Positions 1 through 10,849 of a stretch of DNA of 64,000 nucleotides are shown here, in pieces. Made by a program: the position numbers and the translations under genes. Numbering within the stretch: the first letter of the stretch is position 1; the number at the start of each line of letters is the position of its first letter. Under the pieces are notes generated by a model. The model did no database searches, was not told the origin of the DNA, and worked only from the letters and a program-made list of their open reading frames with translations. The stretch comes from Rattus norvegicus (taxonomy: Eukaryota > Chordata > Mammalia > Rodentia > Muridae): positions 5,290,968 to 5,354,967 of the forward strand of contig NC_086033.1 in NCBI RefSeq assembly GCF_036323735.1, given 5' to 3'.

Positions 1-1846
1 TATCTAATAAAAAATTTAAAAATATCGTTCCTCCAAAATTGCTGGAATTCAATAAATGTGCAGTTATAACCGATGCTTTATTATAAGGAATGCAGAGGCA
101 TACAGCTCTGTGTGTCCTGGTCGCTTTTTATATTCCTATACTGAATGTTTTTATTTCCTCTAATGTATTAGAGAAATACTTGTGTTTCTCCTTTGTTTGT
201 CACTATAAAGGAAGCTAAATTTGTGAGCACAGGGATAAAGCAAGGATAATTTTCATCATGTATGTGGGATCCACAGAGCACGATACACTGTCTACATCAA
301 GAGCACAGTTTCCTGTGCAGCTCTGGCTGCTGTGAACTGATGGTGAAGCCTAAGCTGCATGAGACTTGCAGAAAACCACTGTTGCCTTACACTTGTGCTG
401 TTACAGGAGGAAGAACCACACACGACTCAGGACGGTCTTGTGAGTGAAGGGTTAAAGGTCACATTTTTATTTATTGGCAAAAATTAATTTATTCGAGAAC
501 ATTTTAAAGTGGGGAGTCAATGAGTTCAATGTATATAGCCTTAAGAATATAGCATATTAATTAAAAAACTAAAGTTAACAAATAAATAACAAAACTTCAA
601 ACGTAAACAAATAAAACCAAATGCATAAAACAAAACTTCAAACTAAAAACAAATATAACAAGTAAATTAGTCAGCATTCAATTCCTGCTGATTCTTCAAC
701 ATATAACTCCAGCCTGTTGCTGGCCTTGCAAACACAGCAGAACGGCAGGTAAGATGGTAAAAATCTCCTCAAGATGAATGTAGACCTGCCTCACTCGGAG
801 TGGTTGGTTGTTGATGGACAAGTCGTCAAAAGGTTAAACGTGAGGCGTGTTCCAGGCCACATCTCAAGGTCTTTCAAATTTAGCCCAAGATTGGTATGGT
901 TACAAGGACTGAGATGTGGGAGGTGGTGTCAATCTTTGCACCCTCAGTGCTCCTGGTGGACAGTTCTGTCTCTGAGAGCTGTAATCCTGCTCTGTGCCCT
1001 GGGAAAGCTTCTGCTGCAGTGTTCAGACCTAGGGGTGGAAAAGGCCTGGTGAGAACCTGCCATGTCACTTATCCCATACACAGCAGCACAATTCAGCAGG
1101 ATAATCCAGGATGATCTTTCATCTGAGGTCATTCTCTCATGCCCAAGAGAGAAGGGTAAGAGATCCCACAGGCCTGCATATTTTCCCAGCTTTTAAAACT
1201 GCTAAAAATTAAACAGTGAACAGCAGATAATTCCAATCATACGTATACATTATATTTTAATATCATGTAGCAATGTCTCAATGTCAGATGAGGAGAGATA
1301 TGAACAAACTAGAAAACAATAGGAAGGCCTTGGAAGTCTGGCCATCACTGAAATGAAGACTATTATTATTCCTCCAGTGCAGGAATATGCCTGGGGTCCA
1401 CATGACAACCTCAATATCTGCAAAGACCCAGAGAAACAATATCTCAAGAAGTACATGCACACTGAAGTGATATTATACTTGGCAAGAATATGCTGCATGG
1501 AAATCTTGCCGAGGGTAGGCATTGAAGTCCAAAGGAGATACTCATGCAGAAAATAAACTATACCACTCCTTTGTTTATGTGTATCGTAAAACTATTTGTG
1601 GGGAGACCTAAAGGCACTGGGCTCAGATAATACAAGAGAGCACAGACTGGAGGGATCAGTACACAATAGCCAGAATCTCTATGGATCACATACACTTCAT
1701 GGACGGAATTTCTTTTAAAATGGACAAGAAAAGTATTCTGAGCTGCTCCTAGGTGACAGGTGCTGAGAACTATGGAGAAAGTCACACACCCAATAAGACA
1801 GTTTATAAGTACAGGGAATCTACTTGGGTCCTCTCATCCTGTGCTT

Positions 1847-1966
1847 TCAAATCCTCTCAGTGACACCGAAATGATGCTGCATCTTCTCAGACAAGGCCTT
1901 TTGCTCAGTGACCAGTTTTTGCTGATTCAGGGGGTCCTGCAGACTTTCCTCCATTCTCTCCTCATC
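1847..1966 (-). CDS. Candidate further exon of gene A (DLG5-like coiled coil)
   Basis: After a possible acceptor (TAATGACCAG ending at 1967), the minus strand has a 39-codon frame DEERMEESLQDPLNQ...QKALSEKMQHHFGV ending in TGA at 1847. It has the heptad-like composition of the family and resembles the DLG5 stretch that follows the exon-4 region. The same frame is open in the second copy (59245..59364), and two of the differences there are synonymous in this frame. Problem: splicing exon 4 (phase 2) straight to this acceptor puts the reading in another frame, which ends at 1927 after 13 codons. Either a further exon lies between, the acceptor differs, or this exon is no longer used. Confidence 0.5.
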   Translation of the reverse strand, partial: DEERMEESLQDPLNQQKLVTEQKALSEKMQHHFGVTERI

Positions 1967-3439
1967 CTGGTCATTAGAAGATTATATTGTCCATGGAGAC
2001 ATACATGTATACAGACACAGACAGACAGACACCCAGACATACACCCAGACATACACACTTTTGAACTCACCCAAATGTATTTGTTCACATATACAAGCAG
2101 AGTATTTTGCAGAATGTGGTTAGTTTCCCAGTTAATTGTAATACAAGGGATCACCCAGTCTACTATTGTGGCATAAGAAAAAAAAAAAACCTGGAGTGGA
2201 GTAAGTACACAGTGAGCATAACCTAAAGACAGCTCAGCCAATAAAGTGTATTCCCCTGAAAATCAGAAATTAGAAATGTGACATCTAGGCCTGTTAGCCA
2301 AGCCTGCTTAGCAAGGTCACAAGGCCGTGCACAGGAGGCTGATTTCAGGAAACAGAGCACTGGGGGGGGGGGGGGGAGCAGGTGAGCCTCTTCAGTCCTC
2401 TGCTCACTGTTTCCCAGTGCATGCAAAGTGAGCTGCATTTTTCAATATGAGGTCCCTTTACCATACAGTACCTGACAGGGGAAACAAACTACCAGCACAA
2501 ACAGCTAGGAAATCTCCATAACCACAATCCAAGGTAAAACTTGTAATGGGATGCTATCAGATATAATTCGAGTAAGAGAAGGCTAATTAAAAGCCAAATG
2601 CTGGCAGGTATAATCAAACTCAGCCACAGTCCATGGAAGGGCTGGACAACATTGTACCTTTTCACTTTCTGACTGATGGACATCTGGGTAATTTTGCTTC
2701 ATGGCTGCTCTGAGGTGAACCACTAAACACTAATGTGCCACAGTTTCTCTGCTCACACCTACTTCTTCTGGAATCGCTGTGTCAAAAGGTTGAACTTTCA
2801 CAAGAGTTGTACACAGCTTCTCACAGGGCTACCCATTTGACACCTCCAGCAATGTCTGAGGGTCATCACTGTTCTAAACCCTCCTTACAGATGATTTTCA
2901 CTCAGATCAAATGATTTTGAATAACAATGGTTAAGATTGCCACAACACAACACAGGGTGAGTGCTTTGGACGATTTTGAGCCTAAGTTTCTGTCTGAGGC
3001 AAAGATGTGATTCCACCTCAGCATAACTCCTGGACATCTTCTGCTTGCAGATTCAACTCTAAGCAAATTAATCTTTCAATTAACAAATTCCAGGCCAAAC
3101 TCCAAAGCCAAGGTGTATTCAACCAAGTTTAGGCCAATCTGGAGAGAAAGTGGTGGCAGGTAACGATTAACATAACCAGGATGTTGAGAAGACACAATAA
3201 GCCACATGACCTTCCAGTGTTACTATACACCGAGAGCAAAGAAGGCAGAAGAGCTCTGAGTCATCAGTTTCGACACTGAGGTACATGGACATCACACAGC
3301 AGCCTCTCCTCACATCCCTGTACCCTATTCCTGAGTTTTTCTCCAAGTAATGTCAATGTTGATGAATAGTTTTCCCAGTGTAATAATTTCAATAGTGATC
3401 AAAACCCCATTAAGAACAGTTTAAAACTAATTGGAAAAA

Positions 3440-3447
3440 TTGTGTTT

Positions 3448-3532
<85 letters not shown>
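3440..3532. repeat. (CT)n followed by (TA)n microsatellite
   Basis: A pure CT tract runs directly into a TA tract. The second copy (about 60872..60983) has an interrupted CT part and a TA tract split by TTGT, so this locus has changed a lot since duplication. Confidence 0.95.
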
Positions 3533-3536
<4 letters not shown>

Positions 3537-4247
3537 AATAGAGATGAGGCAAAGGAAATGTGTCAAGTGAGAGCTTAGACACTGCTATCCGTCCCTTATA
3601 GAGTAAACCTGTGTAGGGAATGCACTTCTTGGGCACACTAGGTTGAGAGAGCTGGAGAAAAATTTCCCTTTAATCCTCACATATCTCACACAAACCCTCA
3701 CCCTGAGAGAAGTCTTTCTTACATCCCTGTTCATCCAGTCAGCTCCAGGACATAAGCCACAGGAAAGAACACTAAAACACTGACATAAAACAGGACGGAC
3801 AAACTGCTTCTCAAGCTCTGTCACTAGAAACCACGATTTGGACAGGCAGGAGGGACCATTTTCAATGTACGGGGAAAAGGAGAGAAAGTCCACAAGCCCC
3901 ATCATAGTTGACAATGAGAGCCATTCTTTTGGCAATTGAACTGAACTCTAATCAGTTCTGTGCACTACAAAGATGGCTACCTCATGGCATGTAAGTGTGC
4001 AGTGTGTGATCAACAGATCCCCCTTAAGGAAATGCATTTTCTAGTTGAGCAGGAGGATTTGGTTGTCAATCCTCCAGTTTCTTGCATGAAGCTAACATCA
4101 CAGAAAGTTTTGTAAATGTTCAAAGAGATGAACAACTGGATGAGACCTAGGAGAGTGTCTGGATAAGGTGGAGAAGGTTAAACTGGTTTGACTTGGTTTA
4201 TGCTTAGATATCAGGAAAACCTGCCCTTGATGCGTCATTCATCCTAC

Positions 4248-4734
4248 CTGAGGTTGCTTTTTACACGGATTTTCATACTGGCTTCCCCACAGATCCTTGT
4301 TGTTTCCTTAATGGACTCTTCCAGTGCAATCTGTTCCCATAGAAGCTCCCTGTTCTCATGCCGTGCTCTCTGGGCATTGTTCTTCAGCTCAAACAACTCA
4401 GTTAGGAGGGGGCAGAAGCTGCGGCTGAGACACAAAGAAAAAATGGTGACTCCCAGCCAGTCTCCAACTTCCTCCCACTTCTCCAAGTCCATTGCTCCTT
4501 CTAGGGTCCTGATCGGAAGAGAGCCCCAGATTATAGTCCAAGTCCAGAATAGCCATGGAGCATGACCTAGAGTCAGGTCAAATGGAGAAAAGAGCAACAT
4601 TCCAGAAGACTCAGGGCACTTCTCAAAAACCTGACATCATTGATTCAAGTTTTTCCCAGAAGAGGACATAATCCCTATGTGTGCTTATTTGTCCATTTTA
4701 TTAGAATGTCACTTGGAGGCCAATCTTTCTGTGT

Positions 4735-4777
<43 letters not shown>

Positions 4778-5817
4778 TGTCACAGCCCCAGAGCATCAAG
4801 ATTGATTGATAACTCCATCATTGTGCACACATTTTCTATGTACAGGATCCCTATTAGGGAAGGACAATGATTGAAGAATCTCACAGTCTCTTTCCATTTG
4901 GTCAAACTATCTACAAGAGGTAAAAATCCTAGAGCCTTCCTTAGACACAGGCTTCCTGGTCTGCTTCAAACACTATAAAGCCTGATCCTCACTTTACTTC
5001 AAACATAAGAATGGGCTGACACATGCTGTGCCTAGTGCTGGGGTCACAGCCTTGTAAGTTACTCACCAGTACCAGTCATTTTCCAGTGTGAGGTGTGTAC
5101 ATTTGACCAAAGCTCTATTGACCTGCTCGCTCATTTTCTTCATGTCGGTCATCACTTCCTCGTGCTGCTTCATGAGCATCTCGGACTCAAAGTTGTTCCT
5201 GTGGTAAGGCATGGTCCAAGGATGAAATAACATTATGAATGAAGGATTCAAGAATTACATGAATTCAGACTGAATCCTGAACTACCCCAGCCTAGGACAT
5301 GCCACACCTTGATCCTTGGTATTGCGTCCATTTGCTATTTATAAGTTTATTATTATGGACACAGGGACAGCAGTGCCAGCAAACAAAAGGAGGGAGCTGA
5401 TTTGCTTGAGCTCCCTGAGGGAGTTTGAAGGAATTGACTAGCTTGCCAAGAACATTCGAGGACCCTGTGCCACGATCCAGGCTCCAACTTAAACCCATGA
5501 AGACTATTCTCCTGTTCTTAGGTAACAATTCTCAATCATAGAATCTATTGCTACATGAAAACCCAAAGGAACATGAACAGTATTTACAGGGAAAAGAATT
5601 TATAACACGCACCAGGAGATTCCCATGTGCGTCCACCTGAGCAGATGTGAAATGTTCTACTGCTCACAGTGAGGCTCTCAGCCTCATCATTATCATGCCA
5701 TGAAAATTGACACAGGATAATTCTCAGGCCAAATCAGAACATAGAATACCCAGATCTTAAGTGATACACAAAAACACACTCACACATGCATACACACACA
5801 CATACTCACACAAAACA

Positions 5818-5884
<67 letters not shown>

Positions 5885-7409
5885 AAATACAATTAGAATG
5901 CCAATTAAATACAAGGCTGTGGCATTATCTCCAAATACAGTGAATATAATCAGAGAACACCAATGATCCCCTGTTGTCATTCCAGTCACACACTATGCGG
6001 CAACAAGTGGGATTAGGCCCCTCCAGCTCTTCACAGGACCTACTGAACCCAAAGCACCTCCACGTCAATTACAACAATGATTGGTCATAATCAGATCACC
6101 TAGAAATTCCCACAAGCCAACACCTGTCCAGGCTTCTTAAACCACACACCTAGAGCTCACACACTAGTACACTCACTCCCAGACTGTGATTCAGGCCACA
6201 GGCTATTATTTACGTTTGTAGGAATTAAAATAGCCTGTGCCACCATCTCTTTCCCATCTGGACTTCACATTCTGATGCAATCAGGAAAGTGATTTTGACC
6301 ATGAGGACACCCTGGAGTTGTAGCCTACTGTGATGTGAGGAAATGTGGATTTAACAGAAGTTGCATTGTGACTACCTGTCATTTAAATTCTTTCCCGGGT
6401 AATCTGCCAGGATTCTCCTGAGTTCATCTCTCTCCTTCTGCATCTTCTGGAGAGCAATTTTGATGTTCTCCAGACGCTTCATTCTCTCCTCCTCAACAGG
6501 TGTCATGGAGGGTTGGGATGATGCCTTCTGATCAGACTCTGTAGGTAGATAAACACCAGTGAACAGGCATATATGTGGACACAGTGTCAAGGAAAACTAT
6601 GCTTAGTCTAAAACAGAAGTCTGAGGATGAACAGTTCTACAGATACAGTGAATCCCTGACAGAGCAAGAAAGCTATCTTTAAGCTGAACTCAGCTAGGTC
6701 CCTGTTCCCCACCATCATCGCCATAGGATGACATATGCCATCATAGATATAGACCACACCTCCTAAAGCCATTCCTCTGGCACTGAAATTCTAAAGCTGG
6801 CCTAAACAAGAAGAATTGGAGGACGTTCTCAGCTAATGTCTGATGTGAGGCAGGTAAGTCCTTGAGTTCAAACTGCTTAACATCTTGAATCCCTAATCAT
6901 GTGTGTTCAAGGACAAAGTAACTGAGACCTTGATATATGACCAGGAGAGTATCCCTCTTGGCATCAATTACCCAAGTAATCTACAGGACACTGCTGAGAA
7001 TGAAGTGTTTCAACAGCCGATCCTGTTATTCTTTGTTATTCTTATAAAGGCTCATCCTGGTATTCTTTGACACTTCCCATGGTGTTAAAGAGATCCAAGG
7101 AAAGCCCCTTGACATATAACAGTTCTTGGTTTTCTGTCAAACTAATGATCAGAAATTGTTGAATCTGGGTCAGCCATTTAGGAAGACTGAGGCTCTAAAT
7201 CATACGTCCTACTCCTGGAAGGACCAGCTCAAGCCAACCTCCTCCAGGAATCCCCCTTGCCCTGCCCAGTACTCACTTGACCTCCTCAAGGACCTTTCCA
7301 TTCGTCTTCTTCTCCAACGTGATGGAGGGCTGGCCTCCCTCTGCCTTGGTCTGGTGCCTGCATGGATATGATTGTCCCTCCGAAAGAGACTGAGGATCCT
7401 GGAGAACAT
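4248..7409 (-). CDS. Gene A: takusan/Spetex-2 (DLG5-like) family member, four coding exons seen
   Basis: This is a split minus-strand gene: exon 1 7277..7409, exon 2 6376..6538, exon 3 5067..5198, exon 4 4248..4424. The junctions are GT/AG (donors GTGAGT, GTAGTC, GTGAGT, GTAGGA; acceptors CTACAG, CCACAG, CTCAG) and the phases 1-2-2 keep one open frame. The start is the ATG at 7409, which begins MFSRILSLFRRDNHIHAGTR and has G at -3. Exon 1 is Arg-rich. Exons 2-4 are charged coiled-coil segments (EEERMKRLENIKIALQKMQK; FESEMLMKQHEEVM; ELFELKNNAQRARHENRELL) that follow the order of the N-terminal coiled coil of DLG5. Known: murid takusan proteins are amplified DLG5-derived coiled-coil proteins, reported to act at synaptic scaffolds, and rat Spetex-2 members are spermatid-expressed. 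If exon 4 is not spliced on, a TAG one base past the exon ends the protein at 202 residues; otherwise the last exon lies further down (see 1847..1966). No PDZ, SH3 or guanylate-kinase part of DLG5 is present. Gene or pseudogene status cannot be settled from sequence alone. Confidence 0.8.
4736..4775. repeat. (GT)n microsatellite in intron 3 of gene A
   Basis: A tract of about 18 GT units. The counterpart in the second copy is deleted together with about 150 following bases (junction near 62198). Confidence 0.95.
5760..5884. repeat. (CA)-rich and (CT)n microsatellite in intron 2 of gene A
   Basis: A degenerate CA-rich run (5768..5818) is followed by about 30 CT units (5821..5882). In the second copy the CT tract is shorter (63084..63130). 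Confidence 0.95.
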
Positions 7410-8100
7410 GCCTCCTCGGGAACACATTAGGAAAAGAAGGGAAATCGCTCAGGCAGTTGGTGTCACCACAACACTGGTGACATCACAGAACATTCTAGTG
7501 TCTCCTGGATACAAGAGAATTTCCAGGGAAGACACTACCGGTGATGTCACTGGGAAATGCCATAGCTTACTTGCTAACTACCTCTACCAGACTGACCAGG
7601 TTCTGCAGTGGTTTTCCAGAGACTCACTTTTGAGCCAGGAACACCCATTCGCTCACTCTCCTTCCAGAGCTTCAGAGTTCTCACTGCTTCATTACAACTC
7701 AGTTGCTGAGGAGAGGGAGAGTTGTATCAGGCCTTGAAATGGATAGAACATCTTTGTTAACAGCCATAGATCTAAAGACCGTGGATGATGGATATTCTTC
7801 TTCCTGAAATGTATAAACCCAGGGTCCATGCATGTGACAAATAGTCCAATTCCCACAATTTTTACTGTTCTCCAGAGGCCAATATTTTTTTCCTACACCT
7901 TTAAATGTATGCAAGCTGGAGTATGTTGTTTCATGGAGTGTACCTTGAGAGGGGGCATGGTTTCAATATATTCACCCATGTTTTTTCCTGAAATCTCTGT
8001 CTTACCATCCCATTTTGTGCAATGGAAACTCCCTTTTCCTGGCAAAATGCTTCTCAGGTATAGGGCAAATATCAAATTGTAATCTTTCTGTCCATTCTTA
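7410..8100 (-). other. Gene A upstream flank, paralogous to the flanks of B and C
   Basis: The flank resembles 35416..36110 upstream of gene B: the CRE pair, a block with 'cctagaggccaatat'-like text, and a run near 8020 reading 'tgcaatggaaactccc'. The resemblance stops near 8100, where a Rrs1-like fragment begins. Confidence 0.6.
7478..7549 (-). promoter_or_regulatory. Promoter flank of gene A with two decayed CRE-like sites
   Basis: TGACATCA at 7478..7485 and TGATGTCA at 7542..7549 lie 70-140 bases upstream of the gene A start codon. They occupy the same positions as two perfect TGACGTCA palindromes upstream of gene B. Each differs from the palindrome only at the central CpG (one to CA, one to TG), the usual deamination change. 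Binding of CREB/CREM is an inference. Confidence 0.5.
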
Positions 8101-8147
8101 AAGTTAAAATCCCCAAAAGTGAGGGAACTGAGACCCAAGCCAGAGCC

Positions 8148-8296
8148 ATGGAGGGGCAAAATGCAGAGGTGCTGCTGGCCAAGGAAGAGCAGGAGGAAGT
8201 AGAGAAGCTTTAGCACATCATGGTGCACAGGGAGCTAGAACTGGAGTTGGACCTGGGCAACCTGCTGGCTTCACTCAAGAGGACCTACAGGGTGCT
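8148..8296 (+). pseudogene. Rrs1: Rrs1 processed-pseudogene fragment (N-terminal 50 codons)
   Basis: From the ATG at 8148 the plus strand reads MEGQNAEVLLAKEEQEEVEK, then L, a TAG stop (codon 22), then HIMVHRELELELDLGNLLAS. This matches the N-terminus of the ribosome-biogenesis regulator RRS1 (60S assembly factor, nucleolus). Similarity ends at about 8280-8296, where B2-like SINE sequence follows. The in-frame TAG and the loss of the remaining roughly 85% of the protein make it non-functional. It sits exactly where the gene A upstream homology ends. The unusual point is that the 5' coding end is kept and the 3' part is lost, whereas processed copies usually lose the 5' end. Some 5' UTR may be present just before 8148. 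Confidence 0.8.
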
Positions 8297-8415
8297 TAAC
8301 CATCATTTATAACTCGGTATCTGGTGCCCTCCTCTGGCCACCGAGGGAACTGCATTCAGATGAACCACAGACAAAAGTCAGCCAAAGAACAATTCACCAA
8401 AATAAATAAAAATGA
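8297..8415 (+). mobile_element. B2/B3-type SINE 3' portion
   Basis: The text 'ctggtgccctcctctggcc' followed by an A-rich aaataaataaa tail is typical of the 3' part of murid B2/B3 SINEs. The 5' tRNA-like half is missing. Confidence 0.55.
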
Positions 8416-9130
8416 ATACATTTTTCTTTCGAAAAGCCATACACATGTATGGTCAAGTCAAACAAAACCCAAGGAAACACAAGAAATGAAATATTTCACA
8501 ACAACCCAAGAGTGCAAGAAACAGCATAAAAACAATCTCTTAAACCTATAATCATTCTATATGTATTTCTTGAAATAGCAGTTGCAGTAAGCAACCAGGC
8601 TGTAATGCTCTTATAAGTTCCATAGACCCATCAACCCTTGTCACAGTCTCCACCTGTTTGATTTTTTCTTAAGCACAAATATGTGTGAGTTAGAATCCCG
8701 AGTCTGTCTGGGATCAGACTGTAAACTGTAGTCAGTGTAACACTGGCAATCATTAACCACAATCTTTAAGTTTCCCTCCTAACCCCAGAGCACAGCCATA
8801 ACTTTGGAAAGCAAAACTCACCCTCCACCAAACTATCTATCCTCCAAAATCCAGTCTCTCCAAAACACCAAGTCCATTCCTCATGCTATAAAGTATGGCA
8901 GCCAAGCCTTGCATATGAAGGAACGATGGTGCAGGCTCTAATACCTCAGCAAAGAGACATTTCCCTAAATTCTTTTAAAGTCCGGTTTCCATGAGTTATA
9001 TTAAAATATTATCCCAATCTAGACCTGTTTCCCTGGCTTGGCTCATGCCACGTGTTGTCTACAATGACTCCAGTTTTAAGCCAACTTTCTGTTACCAATG
9101 TTAAAAATTTTAACCATACCCAATAACTTA
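8416..9130. other. Intergenic, nothing recognised
   Basis: AT-rich at first, then unique-looking sequence. I see no splice-flanked open frame, RNA gene or known repeat. Confidence 0.4.
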
Positions 9131-9144
9131 AAAGCCAGTGACCT

Positions 9145-9241
9145 GGGGTTGGGGATTTAATTCAGTGGTAGAGCTCTTGCCTAGGAAGCGCAAGGCCCTG
9201 GGTTTGGTCCCCAGCTCAGAAAAAAAGAACCAAAAAAAAAA
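9145..9241 (+). mobile_element. ID element (BC1-derived SINE)
   Basis: It starts ggggttggggatttaattca, continues with the tRNA-Ala-like box 'gtggtagagctcttgcctag' and 'ggtttggtccccagctc', and ends in an A-rich tail. A target-site duplication of about 15 bases with one mismatch (AAAAGCCAGTRACCT) flanks it at 9130..9144 and 9242..9256. ID elements are extremely abundant in rat. Confidence 0.93.
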
Positions 9242-9256
9242 AAAAGCCAGTAACCT

Positions 9257-10392
9257 ATAGCCAAGACATGTAGAGCGTATTATACATTTAAAACCAAACA
9301 GAAAAAAATGAAGTGATTATACATATCTTTAGTATTTAGATCAATTACCATTTTTACTTTTTGTAGCTATCATTTTAAATGAAGCACCTTGTTACCTGTT
9401 GAATCCAATAATCACAGTCACAGATTTCTCTAAGAGAAACAGACACCAGCTCCCTTACCATAGTAGCTTTGAAGCTACTGGCACTTTTAAGACCAGCTAG
9501 TGTAGACATTTAGCCAGCCCCCTGGGGAGCTTCCCCAGTGGACAGACCTAGGCTCCTAGCTACCTTCCTCCATTGAGGCCGGATCCAGTCAGAGACACAC
9601 ATGACAGTTAACACCAGAGATAACCAGTTATCTAGGATGCAGGGCTCCAAAGGTCAATTGAAACTGTTTTTATTTATTTGTTCTTTTCTTGAAAGGACTT
9701 AAAACTAAATCAAGGGGGGAATCAACCAGCATTTAAAGTTTTCACCATTTTTTCTTTTAAGCATGAAACACAAAACATTCAAGCAACGAGAAGCAAAACC
9801 CAGACATAAATTGACATCCGTGGACAGCTTGGTGCAACAAGGACAGACAATACACATAGAGGGAAGGAGCTAGATGGTGTCCCACCAAAAGGACCCAGAT
9901 ATTCTTCTTAACGGACCCAGAACCAGAAATAAGCACTTCTCTAATAGGAGTCAGCAAGGAGGCAGGATGTCCCTAGGAGAGCTCTTAAAAAGCTTAATCT
10001 CATTTTCCTTCTTTTGCCAAAGCATCTGTGGAGAGTCTGGGAGGACTGTTTTTCTCAAACCATTTTCTCTCTTGTCTAGGGTGTAAACTGTCTCTAATCA
10101 GGGTCCAAAGACTAAAAGCATCTATGAGAATTGACTTTGCTTCTCTAGATTTTAGCATAACTCTAAAAGAACACGTACACAAAAACATTTTACCATTATT
10201 ACCTTGTCCCTTTTTACAAGGTTTATTCACCACTATCCCAAATCTTTATTTTCTTTTGCATGTGCTTTCAATTCCCACGGTCCTTCTGTATCCTGCTTAC
10301 TGGGACCTTTCCTGGCCCATTTTCCCCAATGTGTCCCTCCTACACTGGTGGGCTTCCTGGGACCATCTCGTCAGGTTGTCCTCTCTTTCCCG
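9257..10392. other. Unassigned; ERV leader remnant in its last part
   Basis: The stretch directly below the primer-binding site (about 10290..10392, minus strand) reads like a retroviral untranslated leader. Below that I recognise no gag frame and no host exon; all open frames here are short. Confidence 0.35.
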
Positions 10393-10410
10393 ATCTTGGT
10401 GGGACCTCCA
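10393..10410 (-). other. Retroviral primer-binding site, tRNA-Gln type
   Basis: The minus strand reads TGGAGGTCCCACCAAGAT a few bases after the LTR end. This is one change away from the tRNA-Gln-type site used by GLN-class murine ERVs. It fixes the orientation of the element and marks the LTR as the 5' one. Confidence 0.6.
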
Positions 10411-10412
10411 TT

Positions 10413-10834
10413 TGATGATGCCTGTGTCATCAGGACACTGAGGACCGGGCATAGGCCTATTAAGAGTTAAGAAGAAACACACACTTGGGTCATTCGTGTT
10501 AAAAGAATGCTCTCCGGGCTTTACTGAGATCTCCTTATATACCAGAGGCAAAAGCCGTGGAAAAACAATAAAGCAGGTGAAAATCCCCAACCAGGAAAGT
10601 AAGAAAACAGGAGAAGTCTGCATCGTGGCAAGTCCTGGCCGCAACAGAGGGGCATAAACAACTTCTTAACATCAATAAGCTGAAAGGCTCAGCAAGAGGA
10701 ATGGGTGCCATGGAAGGTCCTGGCCCCAAATCAGGGGCCGAGAGCAGCTGCCAAGAGTGTAAACAACTTTTGGCCACAGCAGGCTGAAAGGCACAGCGAG
10801 GGGGAAGGGAAACACTCCAAGGTAGGGCCCAACA
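10413..10834 (-). mobile_element. Gammaretroviral-type LTR (minus strand)
   Basis: Read on the minus strand it begins TGTTGGGCCC, contains a TATA box (TATATAAGGAG, plus 10531..10541) and an AGTAAAG polyadenylation-like motif shortly after. It ends just before a primer-binding site. The length of about 420 bases fits a gammaretroviral LTR. No partner LTR and no long internal region follow, so the provirus is truncated or recombined. The outer boundary is approximate. Confidence 0.65.
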
Positions 10835-10849
10835 GGCTAATATAAAAAT

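Larger units (their letters stand above)
1..6750. repeat. Segmental duplication, first copy (pair of 57428..64000)
   Basis: The sequence from position 1 reappears in the same orientation from 57428 to the window end, with only scattered substitutions and small indels. The offset starts at 57427 and is 57249 by exon 2 (6372 versus 63621), because simple repeats and a roughly 190-base piece near 4740-4930 are missing from the second copy. The first bases of this copy match the region just after an L1-like 3' tail at 57427, so the duplicated unit probably extends to the left of the window. It contains gene A exons 2-4, the putative last exon and the 3' region. A minus-strand AATAAATAAA at 466..475 is a possible polyadenylation signal for the gene, but this is only a guess. 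Confidence 0.93.

Noticed and set aside
880..1132. Overlapping short frames on both strands, conserved in the second copy
   Set aside because: Conservation follows from the recent duplication; several frames are open at once and no splice context is visible.
3585..3935. Minus-strand frame of 116 codons, also open in the second copy (60962..61387)
   Set aside because: The two copies are too recent for shared openness to count as evidence. There are no flanking splice sites of the right phase and no DLG5-like composition; it is more likely 3' UTR or intron.
5821..5882. CRISPR-like or tandem functional repeats
   Set aside because: Pure dinucleotide microsatellite in a mammalian intron; no spacer structure.
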